This document shows positions 5,313 through 6,386 of a stretch of 6,386 nucleotides of DNA, one piece after another; position 1 is the stretch's first letter; every line of letters starts with the position of its first letter. The notes beneath the pieces are model-generated. The model ran no database searches, had not been told where the DNA came from, and saw only the letters and a list, made by a program, of their open reading frames with translations. A program made the position numbers and the translations under genes. This DNA comes from Nitrospirota bacterium (GTDB lineage: Bacteria > Nitrospirota > Thermodesulfovibrionia > Thermodesulfovibrionales > JdFR-88), in the NCBI GenBank assembly GCA_021825785.1, contig JAKAGP010000116.1, forward strand, positions 1 through 6,386, read 5' to 3'.

Positions 5313-5323
5313 GGGGGCCTTTT
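5291..5323 (+). terminator. Possible terminator between the convergent HEAT and DUF4416 genes
   Basis: CGCGGG (5291-5296) and CCCGCG (5302-5307) form a 6-bp stem in the last codons of the HEAT gene. A second tiny stem AAGG/CCTT (5311-5321) is followed by TTTT. The main stem is 12 nt from the T run, so this is a weak candidate. The 20-bp gap between the two convergent genes leaves little other room for a terminator. Confidence 0.25.
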
Positions 5324-5332
5324 CCGCAGGGT

Positions 5333-5872
5333 TTATTCGAACCTATGCTTCGTCTTCAGGGCTTCCATGAGGGCGCCTCTCATCTCGGTAAAGACACGGA
5401 TATTTTCTTTCTTCATGAAATCCAAATAGGTATAGAGGTGCGGCACGAACGTCTTTCCCTTTGCGCTCCAAAGCAGGGTGGCCTCGCCATAAATCCCCCT
5501 GCCAAGATATACGCGGTGCGCGTAGTCCTTGGTGCTTGCAAGGACGAGCTTGGCGGGGGTGATGTAGCCGGGATCGATATTGACCTTCCTTTTCCCCTCC
5601 ACCGACAGGCCGGACTCCACCCGGTTGGTCTTCAATTTGATTTCCGCTATCTCCCCCGGGTCGATCAGGCCGAAGAAGAGGAATTTTCGTTTTATCGAAT
5701 GGCCCAGCTCCGCCATATAATAATCCGAATGCCAGAGGGAGGCGGGCGTCTCGCGCCCTATCCCGCCCAGCTCCGCCTGAAGCATGCATTTTGCCTTTTG
5801 AAGGAAATCCTCGGTCCCGTAGAGGAGCCCGGCAAAGAGCAGGGCTTCCCGGGGCTTTCTAGGCGAGCCCAT
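5333..5872 (-). CDS. DUF4416 family protein
   Basis: I recognise this 179-residue protein as DUF4416, a family of unknown function. Visible signatures are the N-terminal LLFAGLLYG (11-19), the central SDYYMAELGHSIKRKFLFF (49-67), LIDPGEIAEIKLKTN (69-83), NIDPGYITPAKLVLASTKDY (98-117) and HRVYLGRGIYGEATL (119-133). It has no signal peptide or membrane segment and is probably cytoplasmic. The conserved Lys, Asp, Tyr, His and Arg residues suggest a ligand-binding or catalytic site, but no reaction is assigned. Its ATG overlaps the stop of the upstream thioredoxin gene by 1 nt (TAATG) and no clear Shine-Dalgarno site is present, so translational coupling is likely. It converges on the HEAT gene. 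Confidence 0.92.
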   Translation of the reverse strand: MGSPRKPREALLFAGLLYGTEDFLQKAKCMLQAELGGIGRETPASLWHSDYYMAELGHSIKRKFLFFGLIDPGEIAEIKLKTNRVESGLSVEGKRKVNIDPGYITPAKLVLASTKDYAHRVYLGRGIYGEATLLWSAKGKTFVPHLYTYLDFMKKENIRVFTEMRGALMEALKTKHRFE

Positions 5873-6386
5873 TATTCTTTTATGAGTTTTTCGATGAAGG
5901 CGGACACTTCGGGCGCGTCCCAGTTTTCGGGGCCGATCACCTTGCCCTGAAGTATGCCGTTTTTGTCGACCAGGTAGCTTTCGGGCACGCCGGTGAGACC
6001 GTAAGCGGCGGCCGCCCGGCCGCCAGGGTCCGTATAGACCGTCCAGTTGTAGGAATGCCTGGACAGATAGATGTTTGCATCTTGCCGTGAATCTCCGTAG
6101 AGGACCGAGAGCAGCTTGAAATCGGGATATTTTTTGAGCTTTTCATAGAGGCGGTGGAGGCTCGGGTTTTCCATGTCGCAGGAGCCGCACCAGGTGGCCC
6201 AGAAATTTATAAGCACAACCTTGCCCCTCAAACCGGAGAGTTTCACGAGGCTCCCTCCAGGGGCGGCCACGGTAATATCGGGCGCCGCAACTCCGATTAC
6301 GGTCTTTGTCTGGGACGCGGTCGGGGCCTGTGCGGACGACGGGGTTTTGGGCCCGGCCTTGCATGATGATAAAAATAAAAAAGCGG
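5872..6386 (-). CDS. TlpA/ResA-like thioredoxin-fold lipoprotein, N terminus cut by window edge
   Basis: The protein is a predicted membrane-anchored thiol-disulfide oxidoreductase of the periplasm. The open frame continues past the internal GTG at 6270 to the right edge, giving at least 170 visible residues. They begin AFLFLSSC, the end of a lipoprotein signal with lipobox LSSC (Cys codon 6363-6361). A Pro/Ser/Thr/Ala-rich linker of about 20 residues follows, then APDITV and a thioredoxin domain with GKVVLINFWATWCGSC (active-site Cys codons 6189-6187 and 6180-6178) and the cis-proline segment GVPESYLVDKNG. Lys after the lipidated Cys, not Asp, suggests outer-membrane sorting if Lol rules apply. 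Family roles include cytochrome c maturation and thiol reduction; nothing here picks the substrate. The start codon lies outside the window. It is the upstream gene of a pair with DUF4416. Confidence 0.92.
   Translation of the reverse strand, partial: AFLFLSSCKAGPKTPSSAQAPTASQTKTVIGVAAPDITVAAPGGSLVKLSGLRGKVVLINFWATWCGSCDMENPSLHRLYEKLKKYPDFKLLSVLYGDSRQDANIYLSRHSYNWTVYTDPGGRAAAAYGLTGVPESYLVDKNGILQGKVIGPENWDAPEVSAFIEKLIKE

Noticed and set aside
5345..5950. Plus-strand open frame of 201 codons at the right side
   Set aside because: It is antisense to DUF4416 and the end of the thioredoxin gene, both of which carry clear family motifs.
6143..6364. Minus-strand frame starting at ATG 6364
   Set aside because: It is out of frame with the TlpA-like gene, which has the CGSC active site and lipobox in the other frame.

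Overview
The window looks like a core-chromosome segment from a GC-rich Gram-negative bacterium. The genes are densely packed, use ATA and AGG codons freely, and include a lipoprotein of the TlpA/ResA type. A DUF4416 protein and a large HEAT-repeat protein beside the ribosomal/Obg cluster fit the Desulfobacterota (former Deltaproteobacteria) or Nitrospirota. That placement is an inference from gene content, not a measured assignment.

Positions 1-399: two tRNA genes on the minus strand, tRNA-Lys(TTT) followed by tRNA-Glu(TTC), with a hairpin terminator after tRNA-Glu. The 171 bp between tRNA-Lys and the first plus-strand gene hold several inverted repeats and a divergent promoter pair whose -35 boxes overlap back to back. 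Positions 400-837: a thioredoxin-type arsenate reductase (arsC) that begins 5 nt after a perfect TATAAT, so its mRNA may be leaderless.

Positions 838-3663: the conserved translation/growth cluster rplU (L21), rpmA (L27), obg (ribosome-associated GTPase) and proB (glutamate 5-kinase). A strong intrinsic terminator separates rpmA from obg and ends only a few bases before the obg start codon, so obg-proB expression probably depends on read-through. obg and proB overlap by ATGA. Genes often found next in this cluster (proA, nadD, rsfS) are absent.

Positions 3664-5312: a gene for a ~525-residue HEAT-repeat protein of unknown function, with its own promoter and again a start codon at the predicted transcription start. 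Positions 5333-6386 (minus strand): a two-gene unit, a TlpA/ResA-like thioredoxin lipoprotein that runs off the right edge, followed with a 1-nt overlap (TAATG) by a DUF4416 protein. This unit converges on the HEAT gene with a 20-bp gap.

No mobile element, CRISPR array or defence system is visible. The points most worth checking are the two candidate leaderless genes, the terminator-to-start arrangement at obg, the structured tRNA leader, the uncharacterised HEAT protein, and the TlpA-DUF4416 pairing.
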